Part shown: one piece after another, positions 5,398 to 6,043 of the stretch
Layout: each line of letters starts with the position of its first letter
How positions within the stretch are numbered: position 1 is the first letter of the stretch
DNA from: Treponema sp.
GTDB taxonomy: Bacteria > Spirochaetota > Spirochaetia > Treponematales > Treponemataceae
Reading direction: 5' to 3'
NCBI GenBank assembly: GCA_024699205.1
Contig: JAILQA010000111.1
Span: forward strand, 1-6,043
DNA length: 6,043 nucleotides
Translations under genes and position numbers: made by a program
The notes under the pieces: generated by a model
The model's database searches: none
The model's input: only the letters and a program-made list of their open reading frames with translations
What the model was told of the DNA's origin: nothing

Positions 5398-6043
5398 TTA
5401 CTTTTTGAAGAATGCAGCAAAGGGATTATAACTTTCGCCGTCATCATCCTGTGAAGAAAGATATTTTTCGGCAGTTTTGTCCTGCTCAACAGAAGAAGCT
5501 GTTTTTAAAGAAATACGTTTCTGGGCAGCATCTACCTTATCTACAACAACACTCATTTTCTGACCGATTGAATAAACCTTCTTTAAGTTTGTATTTGCAG
5601 AGATTCCTTCAAGCTCACTGATATGAACAAGCCCGTCTATTCCTTTAGCAAGATTTACAAAAACTCCAAAATCCAGAATGCGGCTTACAGTTCCGTCAAT
5701 TTTTGTTCCAACCGGGAACTGTTTTTCAACAGTCGACCATGGATCCTTCATCAAGGCTTTAAGACTTACGCTCACACGCTCATCTTCCCAGTCAGTTTTT
5801 AATACTTTTACCTTTAATTTCTGACCTTCTGTTACAATTGCTGCAGGATCTGTAACCCGGTCAATATCCATCTCAGAAATAGGAAGAAGAACCCGGAAGC
5901 CATCAACATCAAGAAAAGCACCAAACTTTTCAATTGATTCTACAGTTCCTTCAACTATCTCGCCTTCCTTGATTTTTTCTGCATATTTTACAAGCTGGTC
6001 AGCATATTCTTTTTCTCCAATCAAACGGTTTGAAACAAGAACA
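5398..6043 (-). CDS. S1-domain RNA-binding protein, ribosomal protein S1-like (5' end beyond window)
   Basis: C-terminal portion of a multi-S1-domain RNA-binding protein; proteins of this kind bind mRNA or the ribosome through OB-fold S1 motifs. The frame is open to the right edge, entering as VLVSNRLIGEKE. This resembles the last strand of a preceding S1 domain and its linker, so the TTG at 6024 is internal rather than the true start. Two S1 domains are complete. The first runs from EGEIVEGTVESIEKFGAFLD to VSVSLKAL; the second from GTKIDGTVSRILDFGVFVNL through GIDGLVHISEL to RISLK. A charged tail (SSQDDDGE) ends in a hydrophobic-basic NPFAAFFKK. The visible part is 214 residues. Ribosomal protein S1 usually has four to six such domains, so it may be S1 itself or a smaller S1-domain paralogue; the hidden N-terminus would decide. 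It is the upstream gene of the PilZ-methyltransferase group. Confidence 0.85.
   Translation of the reverse strand, partial: VLVSNRLIGEKEYADQLVKYAEKIKEGEIVEGTVESIEKFGAFLDVDGFRVLLPISEMDIDRVTDPAAIVTEGQKLKVKVLKTDWEDERVSVSLKALMKDPWSTVEKQFPVGTKIDGTVSRILDFGVFVNLAKGIDGLVHISELEGISANTNLKKVYSIGQKMSVVVDKVDAAQKRISLKTASSVEQDKTAEKYLSSQDDDGESYNPFAAFFKK

Noticed and set aside
5066..5431. Plus-strand 121-codon open frame opposite the PilZ gene
   Set aside because: The opposite strand encodes a PilZ domain with both signature motifs; the plus-strand product is low in recognisable features and runs into the S1 gene.
5398..6024. Treating the TTG at 6024 as the true start of the S1-domain gene
   Set aside because: The frame continues upstream to the window edge with VLVSNR, which looks like the end of a preceding S1 domain, so the gene is cut by the window.

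Overview
The window is AT-rich, dense bacterial DNA holding six protein genes in three transcription units. It has no rRNA, tRNA, CRISPR array or insertion sequence that I can see. The best guess for the source is a spirochaete of the Treponema type. The reasons are the AT richness, an outer-membrane channel gene placed before its periplasmic adaptor, and an adaptor that lacks the usual alpha-helical hairpin, as in BesC/BesA of Borrelia. This assignment is an inference; no marker gene in the window proves it.

Left part (1-1998, minus strand): a TolC-family outer-membrane channel is followed after 40 bases by a HlyD/MFP periplasmic adaptor that runs off the left edge. Together they form the start of a tripartite efflux operon, and the inner-membrane pump is expected just outside the window.

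Middle (1999-3993): a 169-base AT-rich divergent intergenic region carries candidate promoters for both directions and an imperfect inverted repeat. It is followed on the plus strand by a single-gene (p)ppGpp synthetase of the RelA/SpoT family. This protein keeps the synthetase motifs, including the RFKD form usual in bifunctional enzymes. It has lost several hydrolase metal and catalytic residues and ends without the C-terminal ACT/RRM domain. Its stop codon lies inside an inverted repeat that also covers the stop codon of the convergent operon.

Right part (3991-6043, minus strand): a three-gene unit reads, in transcription order, an S1-domain RNA-binding protein (5' end cut by the window edge), a single-domain PilZ protein with intact c-di-GMP-binding motifs, and an RlmM-like FtsJ-fold 2'-O-ribose methyltransferase. 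Spacing is 35 bases and then a 29-base overlap, ending at an intrinsic terminator. The operon places a c-di-GMP receptor between two RNA/translation proteins. With the alarmone synthetase next door, the right two thirds of the window concerns nucleotide second messengers and translation.

Nothing here is an obvious new defence or mobile system. The most interesting points are the unusual RelA-like enzyme, the hairpin-less adaptor and the S1-PilZ-RlmM arrangement.
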